A stretch of 64,000 bases of DNA from CAWAND01 sp963807065. GTDB taxonomy: Bacteria > Chloroflexota > Anaerolineae > Anaerolineales > E44-bin32. The stretch covers positions 558,001 to 622,000 of the forward strand of contig CAWDZQ010000004.1 of the NCBI GenBank assembly GCA_963807065.1. The letters are read 5' to 3'. The notes under the pieces are model-generated. The model did no database searches. It had not been told where the DNA came from and saw only the letters and a program-made list of their open reading frames with translations. Positions 33,881 through 42,379 of this stretch are shown here, one piece after another. Numbering within the stretch: the stretch's first letter is position 1; each line of letters opens with the position of its first letter. Both the position numbers and the translations under genes were made by a program.

Positions 33881-35505
33881 TTGTGGAGTACGGCCTGACC
33901 TGCTTCCAGTTGCCCCAAGTCCAGCAGAGACTCGACCAGTCGGGAAAGCCGGCGGCTCGACCGCATGGCGATGGAAAGCACGGATTGCACGGTCTCATTG
34001 TCGGTTGGCATACTCGCCTGGAGCATCTCCAGGCTTGACATGACATTCCCCAAGGGTGACCGCAAATCGTGGAATATCATCGAAGTCAGATCGGTTCGCA
34101 GCTCATCCAAAGCCTGACGCTCTGAGATATCCCTCAAGATCCACTGAAGGAATGGCTGCCGATCGATGTCGATGCGCTTGACGTGAACTTCCACCGGCAT
34201 CCGATAGCCGTCCTTGTGGGTGACATCGCCGTCGTAGGAGATCGTTTCACCGACATTGATCCGGCTCAATTCCTGCGGCAAAACGTCCGAATCAGGCGTG
34301 TGGAGGCTGAAGATGGTGCGCGTCTTCAGGTAAGCCGGGTCGGGGCCTAGGAACGACTCGGCGCGATGATTGGCCTCCGTCACTTGGCCCGTCAGGTCGG
34401 TGATGATGATCGGGTCTATGCTGTCGTTGAACAAGCCCGCATAGCGTTCGTGAGCCGCCTGGGTGTCGGCGAACAACTGCGCATGGGCAATCGCCGTGCC
34501 GGCCAGACCGCCGATACCGGTGAGCAGCTCCACCTGCTCCGAGCCAAAGGTCCTACGGCTGGGGTTGATGGCCTCCAACACGCCGATCAGGCCCTCCTTG
34601 ACAAAGATCGGAACGCAGGCCACCGAAAGCGTCTTGAAACCGGTCAGTTCGTCCTCCCCGGGGAAGAAACGCGGATCTTCTTGTGCGTTGTCCACGGCGA
34701 CAGCTTCGCCATGCTCGGCGACCCAGCCCGCGATCCCCTGACCGGGTTGAAGGCGGAAACCCACAATAGCCTCACCGCCACCTCCACGAGATACCTTGAA
34801 CTCGAGCTTTCCGGTCGCCTGGTCGAGAAGCGCCAACGATGCGGCCTCGACATCCAGCGTACGGATGGTTTGTTCCAGGATGCGGTCGAGGACGTCCTCC
34901 ATGTCGAGGCTGGCGGTGACGACTCGAGCGCTCTCGGCAAGGGCGACCGTGGCCTCCACCTGCCGACGACTCTCGGTGAACAGCCGGGCGTTTTCCACCG
35001 CAATCCCGGCTTGGTCGGCAATTGTCTTGAGCAGCGTCAGGTCGTCCTGGTTGAAATGTCCGGCTTCAGGGTGGACAAGCGTTAGCACGCCCACCACGCG
35101 GTCGCGCGCCGCCAGGGGGACACTGATGGCCGAGCGGGAAGCCACATTGGTACCGTCTTCGGGCCGTTTGAGCCAACGCGGATCATCACGAGTGCTGGCC
35201 ACGAGCGCGGGCTCTCGATGTTCGACCACCCAGCCCGCCAGCCCTCGTTCGTAGGTCACAGCCAGCTGTTCTGCGGTGTGATCGTGTACCCGACCACCAA
35301 ACGCCAGAGCTCCTTCGCTGACATCTCCGCTTTCGTCAAGCACGAGAATGCTCCCACTGCCGGCGCCCACGTTCCCCAAGGTCAACTGCAGGACGCGTTG
35401 AAGCAGTTCGCGCAGATCGAGCTGCGCAGCGAGCTCTCGGCTGATGTTGTACAGCAGTTCGAGGGAGGCTCGTGCCCGCTCGGGGGGAGGAAGGGGCGCT
35501 GTCAT
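33757..35505 (-). CDS. N-terminal part of cytoplasmic GAF-GAF-PAS sensor histidine kinase
   Basis: This part has no membrane helices. It has two GAF domains (~20-180 and ~195-355), a PAS domain (~365-475 with the PAC end FLQWILRDISERQ) and the HisKA dimerisation helix with phospho-acceptor His in FHDLRSPLGNVMS (~491). The frame then breaks near 33875, and the last ~30 residues are unrelated to the family. The HATPase domain follows one frame over. It is the second GAF kinase in the window with a one-base surplus. A TATACT (35673-35678, minus strand) is a possible -10 box, leaving a leader of about 165 bases. No response regulator lies next to it. Confidence 0.85.
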   Translation of the reverse strand: MTAPLPPPERARASLELLYNISRELAAQLDLRELLQRVLQLTLGNVGAGSGSILVLDESGDVSEGALAFGGRVHDHTAEQLAVTYERGLAGWVVEHREPALVASTRDDPRWLKRPEDGTNVASRSAISVPLAARDRVVGVLTLVHPEAGHFNQDDLTLLKTIADQAGIAVENARLFTESRRQVEATVALAESARVVTASLDMEDVLDRILEQTIRTLDVEAASLALLDQATGKLEFKVSRGGGGEAIVGFRLQPGQGIAGWVAEHGEAVAVDNAQEDPRFFPGEDELTGFKTLSVACVPIFVKEGLIGVLEAINPSRRTFGSEQVELLTGIGGLAGTAIAHAQLFADTQAAHERYAGLFNDSIDPIIITDLTGQVTEANHRAESFLGPDPAYLKTRTIFSLHTPDSDVLPQELSRINVGETISYDGDVTHKDGYRMPVEVHVKRIDIDRQPFLQWILRDISERQALDELRTDLTSMIFHDLRSPLGNVMSSLEMLQASMPTDNETVQSVLSIAMRSSRRLSRLVESLLDLGQLEAGQAVLHKEFYFAGRRHHRGSGRGASSGRGQRPHFALQPGAPSAGHPM

Positions 35506-35715
35506 ATCCTATTTGGCCTTTGGCATTGCAATCGGTGCGGCCATTTCCGCAAGGCACAAGATGAATGCGCCATACGATCAGGCAGGGACACGGTTCGGGC
35601 TCCGACGACAGCGAAGTCGCCGCTCGGTTGCCGCAAGATCGCTTTCTTGCGTACAGATCACAAAATCAAGGGAGTATAGCATAGGCCTGCCTGCCACTGC
35701 GGGCAGTCAAGCCGC

Positions 35716-37410
35716 CTAGCTCTTGCCTCGACGCCCCCGCTCTTCCTCATTGAAAACCCATCCCACGACCTCTCCCACATCGAAGCGGTCGTCCAGTTGC
35801 CAGATGCGACTTGATTCGAATGGGCGGTCTATCTGAGAGCTGGTGTCGCCATCCAGACTGGCCCCTATTTCTGCCTTGACGGCCCTCAGCCTGTCCTGCC
35901 AGCAGCGCACATTTTCCGGCCTCAGGTCCACCCAGCCGTGCTCGGCGTCGGGGGACTTGATGACAGGACCCCGCAGCAACCCCTTTCCGTCCGGCACCAA
36001 AACCGGGATCCCGATCGAAATCATCTGCTGGCGAAGGGGCGCATCGGCGCGCACAAGCGCGAGCGCCTGCTGGCTGAGCTCCTGGGGGTCAGCCTCGATC
36101 GCCTGCGAGAGGGCCGGTGCGATTCTCTTGATGATGTATGCCTCGAACAAGAGCTTGGAAAGCCGGGGCGGCCCCAGAAGCTCAAAAGCCACTGAATCTA
36201 CGCCGTGTTCCTGTTCCAACTGGTGCAGACGATTGAGCGCTGCCGAACGCAGGAAGGCAGCCCGGTAGGAAGGGCCCATCACCGAGGCGTCGATCGCCGC
36301 CACGACGTCTTTGCCCGTGTTGCCGCCTTCGATTTCCCTGACCACATTGTGGGCAATCTCTTCCGGGGTGACAAAGGCCATCTGCCCCAAGGTGGTCAAG
36401 GCGGTGAATTCTCCTGCGGCAAACAGGCCGTTCTCGCCCGAATCGATGTACACCGATTCCAGGATCTCGCCTGTGTCGGTCCCGAAGTCGGCCTGCGCCC
36501 TGATGGTTTCCGGGTTATCTAGCGGCGCCGGCGCATCCGGGTCACAGTCGTAGAGAGGAAATTCGTGTCCACCGGCCCGGATCGGCCCAAAGCCGATTTC
36601 CTTCCAGGCGATGGCTGCGGTCGGCTTGACTTCCTTCATAACCTGTGGCCCCCCCGGGGTCCGGGCCAGCAGGAAGATCAGCATCGTCTGCGCGCCTGCA
36701 ACGGCTGACTTCGAAAGCAGGACGCGAGAAGGGCGTTCCTCGCCGTGGGTGTAGGGGATGTTAAAACCCATGCCTCCGGTTCCGCTTGTGCCAACTTTCA
36801 CATACGCCTGCGTACCGGCGGCCGTCATGGCTTCGTAGAAGATCTGCATGTGGCGAACGAGCTGGGGGATGTAGAGCGAGGTAAAGACGCGCTCCACTTC
36901 TTCCGGCCAATCCGTCGGCTGCTCCGTTTGTATTCGGCCCTCGAGGCGCTGCGCGGCCTGATAGATGTTCTGATAGGCAACGGCGGTGGCGGTGTTCATA
37001 CAATCCACCACGATATCGGCGCCACGACCGCCTAGCCCCGGCCAGGACCCCGTAATCAGTTGGTACAGCAGCGAGGCGTGGAGGACGTAAGCGTCCAGTT
37101 CATCCAGGATATCTCCCACCAGCCGCCGGCGTTGTTCCGGTTGTTCCAAGACCCGAATGCGAGGGTGGACGTTTTCATCCTCAGCCTGCCACTCGGCCCG
37201 CAGGAGGACGTCACCCCACACCGGCAGGATTTCGGCGTCGCTCTGGGGGCCATCCGTTTTGAGCTGGTCCACCGCCGTTTCGGCCTGGCTTCGCCGAAGA
37301 GAGCCCACCATGAGACGTGAGGGTCGCCGCAAGAGGAACTCTCGACAGACGGCGGACCCAACAAGGCCATACCCGCCAAGCACCAAAATTGACTTGTCTT
37401 GGATTTCCAA
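35716..37410 (-). CDS. Large NAD(P)-binding Rossmann protein of unknown function
   Basis: The 564-residue protein begins with a dinucleotide-binding fold: ILVLGGYGLVGSAVCREFL (~8-26, GxxGxxG) and an Asp-rich strand. Further stretches (DIVVDCMNTATAVAYQN, KVGTSGTGGMGFNIPYTHGE, LLSKSAVAGAQTML) look like a sugar-nucleotide or short-chain dehydrogenase core, but I cannot place the family. The C-terminal ~200 residues are helical and unlike known dehydrogenases. TTG 37410 is chosen for the start because it leads directly into the Rossmann fold and has AGGAG about 10 bases upstream; the frame is open to 37470. It is monocistronic, 210 bases upstream of the kinase gene on the same strand. The substrate is unknown. 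Confidence 0.6.
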   Translation of the reverse strand: MEIQDKSILVLGGYGLVGSAVCREFLLRRPSRLMVGSLRRSQAETAVDQLKTDGPQSDAEILPVWGDVLLRAEWQAEDENVHPRIRVLEQPEQRRRLVGDILDELDAYVLHASLLYQLITGSWPGLGGRGADIVVDCMNTATAVAYQNIYQAAQRLEGRIQTEQPTDWPEEVERVFTSLYIPQLVRHMQIFYEAMTAAGTQAYVKVGTSGTGGMGFNIPYTHGEERPSRVLLSKSAVAGAQTMLIFLLARTPGGPQVMKEVKPTAAIAWKEIGFGPIRAGGHEFPLYDCDPDAPAPLDNPETIRAQADFGTDTGEILESVYIDSGENGLFAAGEFTALTTLGQMAFVTPEEIAHNVVREIEGGNTGKDVVAAIDASVMGPSYRAAFLRSAALNRLHQLEQEHGVDSVAFELLGPPRLSKLLFEAYIIKRIAPALSQAIEADPQELSQQALALVRADAPLRQQMISIGIPVLVPDGKGLLRGPVIKSPDAEHGWVDLRPENVRCWQDRLRAVKAEIGASLDGDTSSQIDRPFESSRIWQLDDRFDVGEVVGWVFNEEERGRRGKS

Positions 37411-37474
37411 TCCTGTTCTGCTCCTGTCTGGGCTCGTCAACCACCAGCATACCCCACATTCAAAGGCCAAAGAG

Positions 37475-37500
37475 CAGCGCGCCGCGAACGCGGCGCGCTG
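37475..37500 (-). terminator. GC-rich hairpin after the PF04020 membrane protein gene
   Basis: CAGCGCGCCGCG and CGCGGCGCGCTG pair around two bases. On the minus strand CTCTTTGG follows, a poor T-run. It ends the cluster of minus-strand genes that begins near 42.8 kb. Confidence 0.6.
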
Positions 37501-37530
37501 CCCGTTAGCTTGCGTCTTTGCTGGCTTCGG

Positions 37531-37917
37531 TCAACGCCGGCGCTGATCCTCTCTGAGCACGGTGGTCAAGACAGCGCTGACGATCGACACGACCAGGCTG
37601 CCAAGGAAGATCCACAGCCACTGCGGGGCGGCGAAGCTGATCCCCAGCCCGATCTGCTGGCCTATGACCCCCGTCAGCCAGAGCATGATGGCGTTGATCA
37701 CCAGCGTGAACAGCCCCAGCGTCAGGAGGATCAAGGGGCAGGTGAGCAACTTGAGGAGCGGCCGAACGAGGGCATTCACCAAGCCAAAGATCAAGGCCAG
37801 GAGAATGAACGCCCACCAGGTGGTGTTCTCGGCTTGAATGCCGGCCAGCCAACCCGTCCCCACGGCCAAATAGAGGGCTAGGGCGTTGATCGCCCAACGA
37901 AGTGCTAGTCTGGTCAT
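37531..37917 (-). CDS. Small four-helix membrane protein, PF04020 (phage-holin-like family)
   Basis: The 128-residue protein has four hydrophobic helices (~5-27, 33-52, 56-80, 95-120). The conserved LIFGLVNALVRPLLKLLTCP between helices two and three is the mark of the Phage_holin_4_2 (YvlD) family. In Bacillus, yvlD lies next to yvlB, a SHOCT/DUF4097 protein, in an envelope-stress operon; here the same kind of proteins are encoded just upstream, which supports a shared envelope role. There is no evidence of a phage. The ribosome site is AGGAGGAGG before ATG 37917. Confidence 0.85.
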   Translation of the reverse strand: MTRLALRWAINALALYLAVGTGWLAGIQAENTTWWAFILLALIFGLVNALVRPLLKLLTCPLILLTLGLFTLVINAIMLWLTGVIGQQIGLGISFAAPQWLWIFLGSLVVSIVSAVLTTVLREDQRRR

Positions 37918-37989
37918 GCTTGCCTCCTCCTGCCGTGTGCCTGACTCGTCCGCCTGACGAACCCAGCGGGCGGTCCAAGGCCACAGCTC

Positions 37990-38361
37990 CTATTCGATGT
38001 ACACCTCGACGTGCTGCCCGTCTTCTTCATCCACCACGTCGACGATCTTACCGGTCAGGCCCTGGCGCAGGGCATCGCCCAGTTCTTCCAGGTCCAGCCC
38101 CTCAAACTCGGGAATGAAACGGGCGCCCATCTTCAATCCCACATTCACCATGTTGATGGGTAGGTTGACGTTCACCGATGCCCGATCCGAATCCAGGTCC
38201 GTGATCCGAACTCGCAACCAGCGGGCATCGCCCTCGGCCACCGGCGTCCGGCGCCGCTCTTGTTTGCTGAGCGCCTTGAGCAACTGAGCCGCTTCCTCGG
38301 CACTGATCTTACCATCCTCGACCATCTTCAGGATCTTCATGCGTTCTTCAGATGTGACCAT
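37990..38361 (-). CDS. SHOCT-like domain protein
   Basis: This 123-residue soluble protein begins with a SHOCT-like helical hairpin (EERMKILKMVEDGKISAEEA, residues ~5-24) that is nearly identical to the one at the end of the DUF4097 gene at 41.3 kb. The rest (~45-123) has alternating strands and the pattern LRVRITDLDSDRASVNVNLP, found in YvlB/LiaX-like proteins. The C-terminal stretch (IVDVVDEEDGQHVEVYIE) resembles the end of the neighbour at 38374-38913. It starts at ATG 38361 with GGGAGG upstream. It is a probable regulator or adaptor of the envelope cluster. Confidence 0.8.
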   Translation of the reverse strand: MVTSEERMKILKMVEDGKISAEEAAQLLKALSKQERRRTPVAEGDARWLRVRITDLDSDRASVNVNLPINMVNVGLKMGARFIPEFEGLDLEELGDALRQGLTGKIVDVVDEEDGQHVEVYIE

Positions 38362-38373
38362 TGATGCCTCCCG

Positions 38374-38913
38374 TCAGCCGATGTGCAAGCGTACGCGTTC
38401 GCCGTCGCGACCTTCATGGACGTCGATGACCAGGGGTTCCCCGGCGCTCAGGTTCTCTTCCAATATGAGAATGAGTTCATCCAGAGCCGTGGCGCGGAGG
38501 GCTGGCTTGTGCCCTGGCCAGTGGCGCAGAACCCAAGCCGCTGGCCGCAGCGGCAAAGGCAGCCCCAGGCGAATGATCCGCGGCCATGATTGGGAGCCTG
38601 TTTCAATGTGGAGCTGGAGCCAGGGGGCATCGGCGGTTGCCACGCCCAGCGCCATCAGCAGCAAGGCGACCAATCCGGCGGGAACCGCTGCCAGCCACCA
38701 CCAGCCGCCGAGCGTCGCCACGCCGGCCGATATGACCGCCAGGCCCAGGCCACTCCCAAAGCAGATGGCCCACCACATACGCCAGAACCGCGGCCTGGGC
38801 CGCCGTCCGTCTGGCTCAGTCTGCGGCGGATCGAGGCGCCTGAGGGCCTCCCCCACGTCGATCTGCCCTTCTTCCAGACTTCTCAAGATGTCTTGGCTGT
38901 CGCCTGTGTCCAT
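38374..38913 (-). CDS. SHOCT-like membrane protein, paralogue of the downstream gene
   Basis: This 179-residue protein has an N-terminal degenerate SHOCT hairpin (QDILRSLEEGQIDVGEALRRL), two membrane helices (~48-66 and 69-92) and a C-terminal domain ending VIDVHEGRDGERVRLHIG, similar to the end of the neighbouring 123-residue protein. The two genes are 12 bases apart and probably arose by duplication, with insertion of the membrane pair. Its role is unknown beyond membership in the envelope cluster. Confidence 0.75.
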   Translation of the reverse strand: MDTGDSQDILRSLEEGQIDVGEALRRLDPPQTEPDGRRPRPRFWRMWWAICFGSGLGLAVISAGVATLGGWWWLAAVPAGLVALLLMALGVATADAPWLQLHIETGSQSWPRIIRLGLPLPLRPAAWVLRHWPGHKPALRATALDELILILEENLSAGEPLVIDVHEGRDGERVRLHIG

Positions 38914-38948
38914 GTCCTACAACCCATTCTTGTCAAAAGGTGCGTCGC

Positions 38949-40190
38949 CTAGTCTCCAGCTTGGGCCGCCGAGGGCGCCGGCAGCCCCGAGGGCGCCGTG
39001 CCGCGAAACAGAACGCCCATGCCCAAGGCTCCGAGGCCGATCAATACCCCGCCCAAAACGAAGGTCGGCCGCAGACCAACCAGTGCCGCCATGCCTCCTG
39101 CGCCCCCCATTGACGCCAGCTGAGCCGTGGTGGACGCCATCTCGGTGAGCGCCCCCGCCCGACCCAACATGCTCCCCGGGACGCCTTGCTGGAGCATGGT
39201 TTGCAGGCTGGCGTTCAGCGGCGCGAGCGTCAGGCCTGCCCATGGCATGATGAGCAATCCCACCAGGTACGTGGGCGCCATCCCGAATCCGGCCATGACC
39301 ACCCCAAGGACGAGCATCGAGGCCACCGATAGGACCAGCGGGCTGAGCTTGCGACCCAGGGCTCCCGCCAGAAGACCGCCAACCACCATGCCGATCCCCT
39401 GAACGGTGAGCAACATACCCAATGCCTCGGGCGCAGCGTGGAAGGCATAGCGCGTGAAGGGCACGATCAGGACGTCCACGCCACCGATCCCCAGCAAAGC
39501 CAAGACCAGACCCAGCGTGATGCCCTGCAGCAACCGGCTCCGCAACGCGTAGCGTACGCCCGCCCGCAGATCGTCAAACGCCGACACCGGGCCGCCATCG
39601 GCGCCGATGTCTTCCCGCGTCCTGACCCCGCGAACAGCGGTCAAGAAGAGCGCCGACCCCACGAAGCTGGCGCTGTCCACCAGAAACGCCGATCGGCTAC
39701 CCCAGGCTCCGATGACAACACCCGCCAGGATGGGGCCAGCCAGCCTCGAGAAAGTCTCACCCACCTGCATCCAACTGTTGGCCTGCATCAGCTCATCTCC
39801 TTCGACCAGCGATGGCAGCAGGGCCGTCCGTGCCGGATAGAAGAAGGCGCCGAAGCTGGATACGCTGAAGGCCAGCGCCATGGCCCAAGGGACGTCGGCT
39901 GGGGAGCGCAGAAACAGGAAACCGGGGATGAGCGCCGCCCTGGCCAGATCGGCCACGATCATCGTCCGCCGGCGATCCCAGCGGTCCACCAACGTCCCGG
40001 CAAAGAGACCGAACACCAGCTGCGGGAGCGCGAAGGCGATCAAGACCGAGGCCAACGCACCCGCAGACTGCTTGGGATCCGAGTACAGCGAATCGACCTG
40101 AATGGCCAACGCCAGGAAGGTGAACGTGTCCCCGGCACGCGAGATGAACAGGGAGGCCACCATCATGCTGAAGTTGCGATTACGCCGCAT
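38949..40190 (-). CDS. MFS transporter (EntS/MFS_3-like exporter)
   Basis: This 413-residue permease has 12 hydrophobic helices. The loop-2/3 motif GLFAGTLVDRWDRRRTMIVAD, split as in drug and siderophore exporters, lies at ~62-82, and a second copy of the pattern follows in the C half (GGLLAGALGRKLSPL). Export of a lipophilic compound, antibiotic or siderophore is the family expectation; the substrate cannot be told. A perfect TTGTGAA-N4-TTCACAA palindrome lies 22-39 bases before the ATG, so it is probably under direct control of a Rex or CRP/FNR-type factor. It is followed 35 bases later by the SHOCT-like genes. Confidence 0.9.
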   Translation of the reverse strand: MRRNRNFSMMVASLFISRAGDTFTFLALAIQVDSLYSDPKQSAGALASVLIAFALPQLVFGLFAGTLVDRWDRRRTMIVADLARAALIPGFLFLRSPADVPWAMALAFSVSSFGAFFYPARTALLPSLVEGDELMQANSWMQVGETFSRLAGPILAGVVIGAWGSRSAFLVDSASFVGSALFLTAVRGVRTREDIGADGGPVSAFDDLRAGVRYALRSRLLQGITLGLVLALLGIGGVDVLIVPFTRYAFHAAPEALGMLLTVQGIGMVVGGLLAGALGRKLSPLVLSVASMLVLGVVMAGFGMAPTYLVGLLIMPWAGLTLAPLNASLQTMLQQGVPGSMLGRAGALTEMASTTAQLASMGGAGGMAALVGLRPTFVLGGVLIGLGALGMGVLFRGTAPSGLPAPSAAQAGD

Positions 40191-40211
40191 GTCGTGCGCT
40201 CATGGGTCTAT

Positions 40212-40229
40212 TTGTGAAACTTTTCACAA
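40212..40229. promoter_or_regulatory. TTGTGA-N6-TCACAA operator-like palindrome (MFS promoter)
   Basis: TTGTGAAACTTTTCACAA fits the published Rex box TTGTGAA-N4-TTCACAA without mismatch and also the CRP core TGTGA-N6-TCACA. It lies between the GNAT gene's stop and the MFS gene's start, 22 bases before the latter. Confidence 0.7.
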
Positions 40230-40250
40230 TATGTTCGCTTCCATCCAGCT

Positions 40251-41258
40251 TCACCACGTGCCTGCTCCTGTTGCGCCGCCGGTTCGCAGACCCAGCCACA
40301 TCCAGGTCAGCGTACGCTGAGGCCGGAACCCCAGCGACATCAGCGCGTCCGTCGCTCGGTCAGAAGGGTAGTCAAGCGTGGCTGGAAGTTGGGACGGCTC
40401 GAGCTCCCGCAAGCCGTGCAGCAACAGCGGCGCCTCGGCGACACCCTCCAGTTCCGGCGTCACCAACAGAAAGAAGCGCCAGTGACGGGCCTCGGTCCCC
40501 AGTCGGGCTGTCAGTGTGCCTCCGATCCTGCCCGCCGCCTCGTACCAAGCCCAGTGCCGCGTCCGGCGCAGGCCCAGCGCGCCGGAGAGCGCCTCCGGTC
40601 GGAAGACGTCGGCTCGCAGCGGGGTTGGCCAGAGCAACCCTTCGGGGAACATGCTCCGCGCCAAGGCGTACTGCTGCGGCCAATCTTCATCCTGCCTTGG
40701 GCGGATGGGGGGTGTGTCCTCGATCTCGGGGAGGCGGGAATCCGTCGACCGCCACCAAGTCGTGCGTGTGGTCTGGGCCACGAACCCCAGGCTCTCATAC
40801 AGTCGGCGGGCGGGTTCACTCCGAACATCCACCTGGAGGGCCAGTTCCCGGCCTCCCCTTCGTGCCGCCAGATCGATGGCCGATGTGACCAGGGCCCGCG
40901 CGATGCCGCGGTGTCTGTACTCCGGCAACACGGCCACATTGGCCAGAATCCATCGACCCGATGCGCGCTCCGCTGGGAGCAGACTGGCATTCCCCACCAC
41001 GCTGCCCCCCTGCTCCCAGACAAAGCCAAGCGGATACGCCGCTGGCGGGAGCATGAGTTGGGCAACCAGCCACCCGAGCCAGCCAAAGCGGCCCAAGGCT
41101 TTCATGTCTCTGACCATGCGGCGCCCGTTGGCGTCCAATTGACCCGCGAAGCCAATCTCAATCACCTGTGCTACGGCTTTCATATCGCGCCGGGCATCCA
41201 AAGGCCGGAGCCCATCGTGCGTCTGGGATTGAGACCGCATCTTGGCGGCAGCGGTCAC
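40251..41258 (-). CDS. GNAT-family N-acetyltransferase
   Basis: This 335-residue protein contains one clear GNAT domain in its first half. Motif A (NVAVLPEYRHRGIARALV, ~105-122) binds acetyl-CoA, and QVDVRSEPARRLYESLGF (~140-157) is motif B. The C-terminal ~150 residues look like a second, diverged GNAT fold without motif A, a tandem arrangement seen in mycothiol-synthase-like enzymes. The acceptor is unknown. GTG 41258 begins one base after the stop of the DUF4097/SHOCT gene, so translation is coupled. Confidence 0.85.
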   Translation of the reverse strand: MTAAAKMRSQSQTHDGLRPLDARRDMKAVAQVIEIGFAGQLDANGRRMVRDMKALGRFGWLGWLVAQLMLPPAAYPLGFVWEQGGSVVGNASLLPAERASGRWILANVAVLPEYRHRGIARALVTSAIDLAARRGGRELALQVDVRSEPARRLYESLGFVAQTTRTTWWRSTDSRLPEIEDTPPIRPRQDEDWPQQYALARSMFPEGLLWPTPLRADVFRPEALSGALGLRRTRHWAWYEAAGRIGGTLTARLGTEARHWRFFLLVTPELEGVAEAPLLLHGLRELEPSQLPATLDYPSDRATDALMSLGFRPQRTLTWMWLGLRTGGATGAGTW

Positions 41259-41259
41259 C

Positions 41260-41496
41260 CTAGGCCTCCAGAGCTTCGAAGAGCTTCTCAGCGTCCTCGA
41301 CGCTGAGTTTGCCGTCTTCGACCATCTTCAAGATCTTCAACCGTTCCTCGTCGCTGGTTGCGCTCGACGTCTCCGGCGATCCCTTGGCCACAGGCAGCGG
41401 CATGCCGCTGCCCGGCCGGCCTCGCTGTCGGCGGATGGCGCGCTCGACGATCCTCTGAACCTTGGTGGATATCTCCGCCTCAGAGACAGAACTCCA
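41260..41496 (-). CDS. C-terminal SHOCT part of DUF4097 protein (out of frame)
   Basis: After the frame break near 41485-41496 this segment encodes SEAEISTKVQRIVERAIRRQ, a basic linker, and a SHOCT-like hairpin (DEERLKILKMVEDGKLSVED) that closely matches the paralogue at 37990-38361. Proteins with a DUF4097 domain and a terminal SHOCT hairpin are the normal architecture, so this is the true C terminus of the gene at 41480-42295. It ends at TAG 41260, one base from the GNAT start codon. Confidence 0.75.
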   Translation of the reverse strand, partial: WSSVSEAEISTKVQRIVERAIRRQRGRPGSGMPLPVAKGSPETSSATSDEERLKILKMVEDGKLSVEDAEKLFEALEA

Positions 41497-42295
41497 TCAC
41501 CGCCCCCATCGCCCCGAGCCCGACCTCAACTTCGGCCAGGGTCTTACCCACCGAGGCCGCCACACGTGACCCGATGGCGTCGACGTCGTCCGCCCCGGAG
41601 AAGGGTTCCTCCCCGCCAAGCCAGATGTCGCCGCCGGCGCTCATGCTAACGGCTGCCTCGCCTCCACCGAGCGTGAAACGGCCGGTGGAGGAATCAGGTT
41701 GGACGTTGGGCAGATCGATCGTCTGCGAGCCCCCGCTGGACAGCGTCACCTCCGCCGAAGGCGACCCGTTAAGCCGGCACACGATGTCGCCGCCGGCGAC
41801 CACCGCCACCGGTTCCGACTGGGCGATCTCAATCTGCAGCACGGCGTCCCCGCCGGCGGTGGCGTCAAGAGGCGAGTTTGTGTTCTTCACCGTCAGATTG
41901 CCGCCCAGTGCCACCCGGACGCCGCCGGAAACATCCGTCAGCCGCACGTCGCCTCCCACGCCCTGCAGTCCCAAGTCACCCCGCACTTCGCTCGCTCTCA
42001 GGCTGCCGCCCACTTTGCTGATCCTGACGGCGGCCAGGTGGACAAGCAAGGCATCCCCCTCCACTCGGTCGGCTTCCAGCGGACCGTCCAGGTCTCGGAC
42101 CTGGAGGTCCCCGATGATCTCCACCACATGCACCGTGGCGGCCCGCGGCAGCTTAAGACGGGCATCGCGGTCGGCGGTGAGCACCACCACCTGCCCATCC
42201 TGCCGAAGGCTGACCTGACCGTTGCCTTCAACGCTGGCTTCGATTTGTGTTTGTTCCGTCCCCCTGATCTCCAAGTCGCCTTGGACATGCTCCAC
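41480..42295 (-). CDS. DUF4097-like beta-helix protein, premature stop by frameshift
   Basis: The 271 residues are a run of short, regular beta-strand repeats (VRDLDGPLEADRVEGDALLV, then ALRASEVRGDL-like turns), typical of DUF4097/YvlB adhesin-like solenoids in bacterial envelope-stress operons. There is no signal peptide. It stops at ...GAVMEFCL, but a conserved linker and SHOCT hairpin continue in the next frame, so the gene has a single surplus base. Its DUF2089 neighbour starts upstream and the GNAT gene follows. It probably senses or sequesters peptides at the membrane; this is inference from LiaX-like systems. Confidence 0.75.
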   Translation of the reverse strand: MEHVQGDLEIRGTEQTQIEASVEGNGQVSLRQDGQVVVLTADRDARLKLPRAATVHVVEIIGDLQVRDLDGPLEADRVEGDALLVHLAAVRISKVGGSLRASEVRGDLGLQGVGGDVRLTDVSGGVRVALGGNLTVKNTNSPLDATAGGDAVLQIEIAQSEPVAVVAGGDIVCRLNGSPSAEVTLSSGGSQTIDLPNVQPDSSTGRFTLGGGEAAVSMSAGGDIWLGGEEPFSGADDVDAIGSRVAASVGKTLAEVEVGLGAMGAVMEFCL

Positions 42296-42379
42296 GCGCA
42301 GGGTGGGTGACCGCCCGCAATCCAGACGTTGTTGAACTCATGGCCATCTTCCTCTCAGCACTATCGAGTTTCGCGGCGG

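Noticed and set aside
37531..37917. Reading the PF04020 protein as a phage holin and the area as prophage
   Set aside because: The family is chromosomal (YvlD-like), and no integrase, capsid or lysis genes are nearby.
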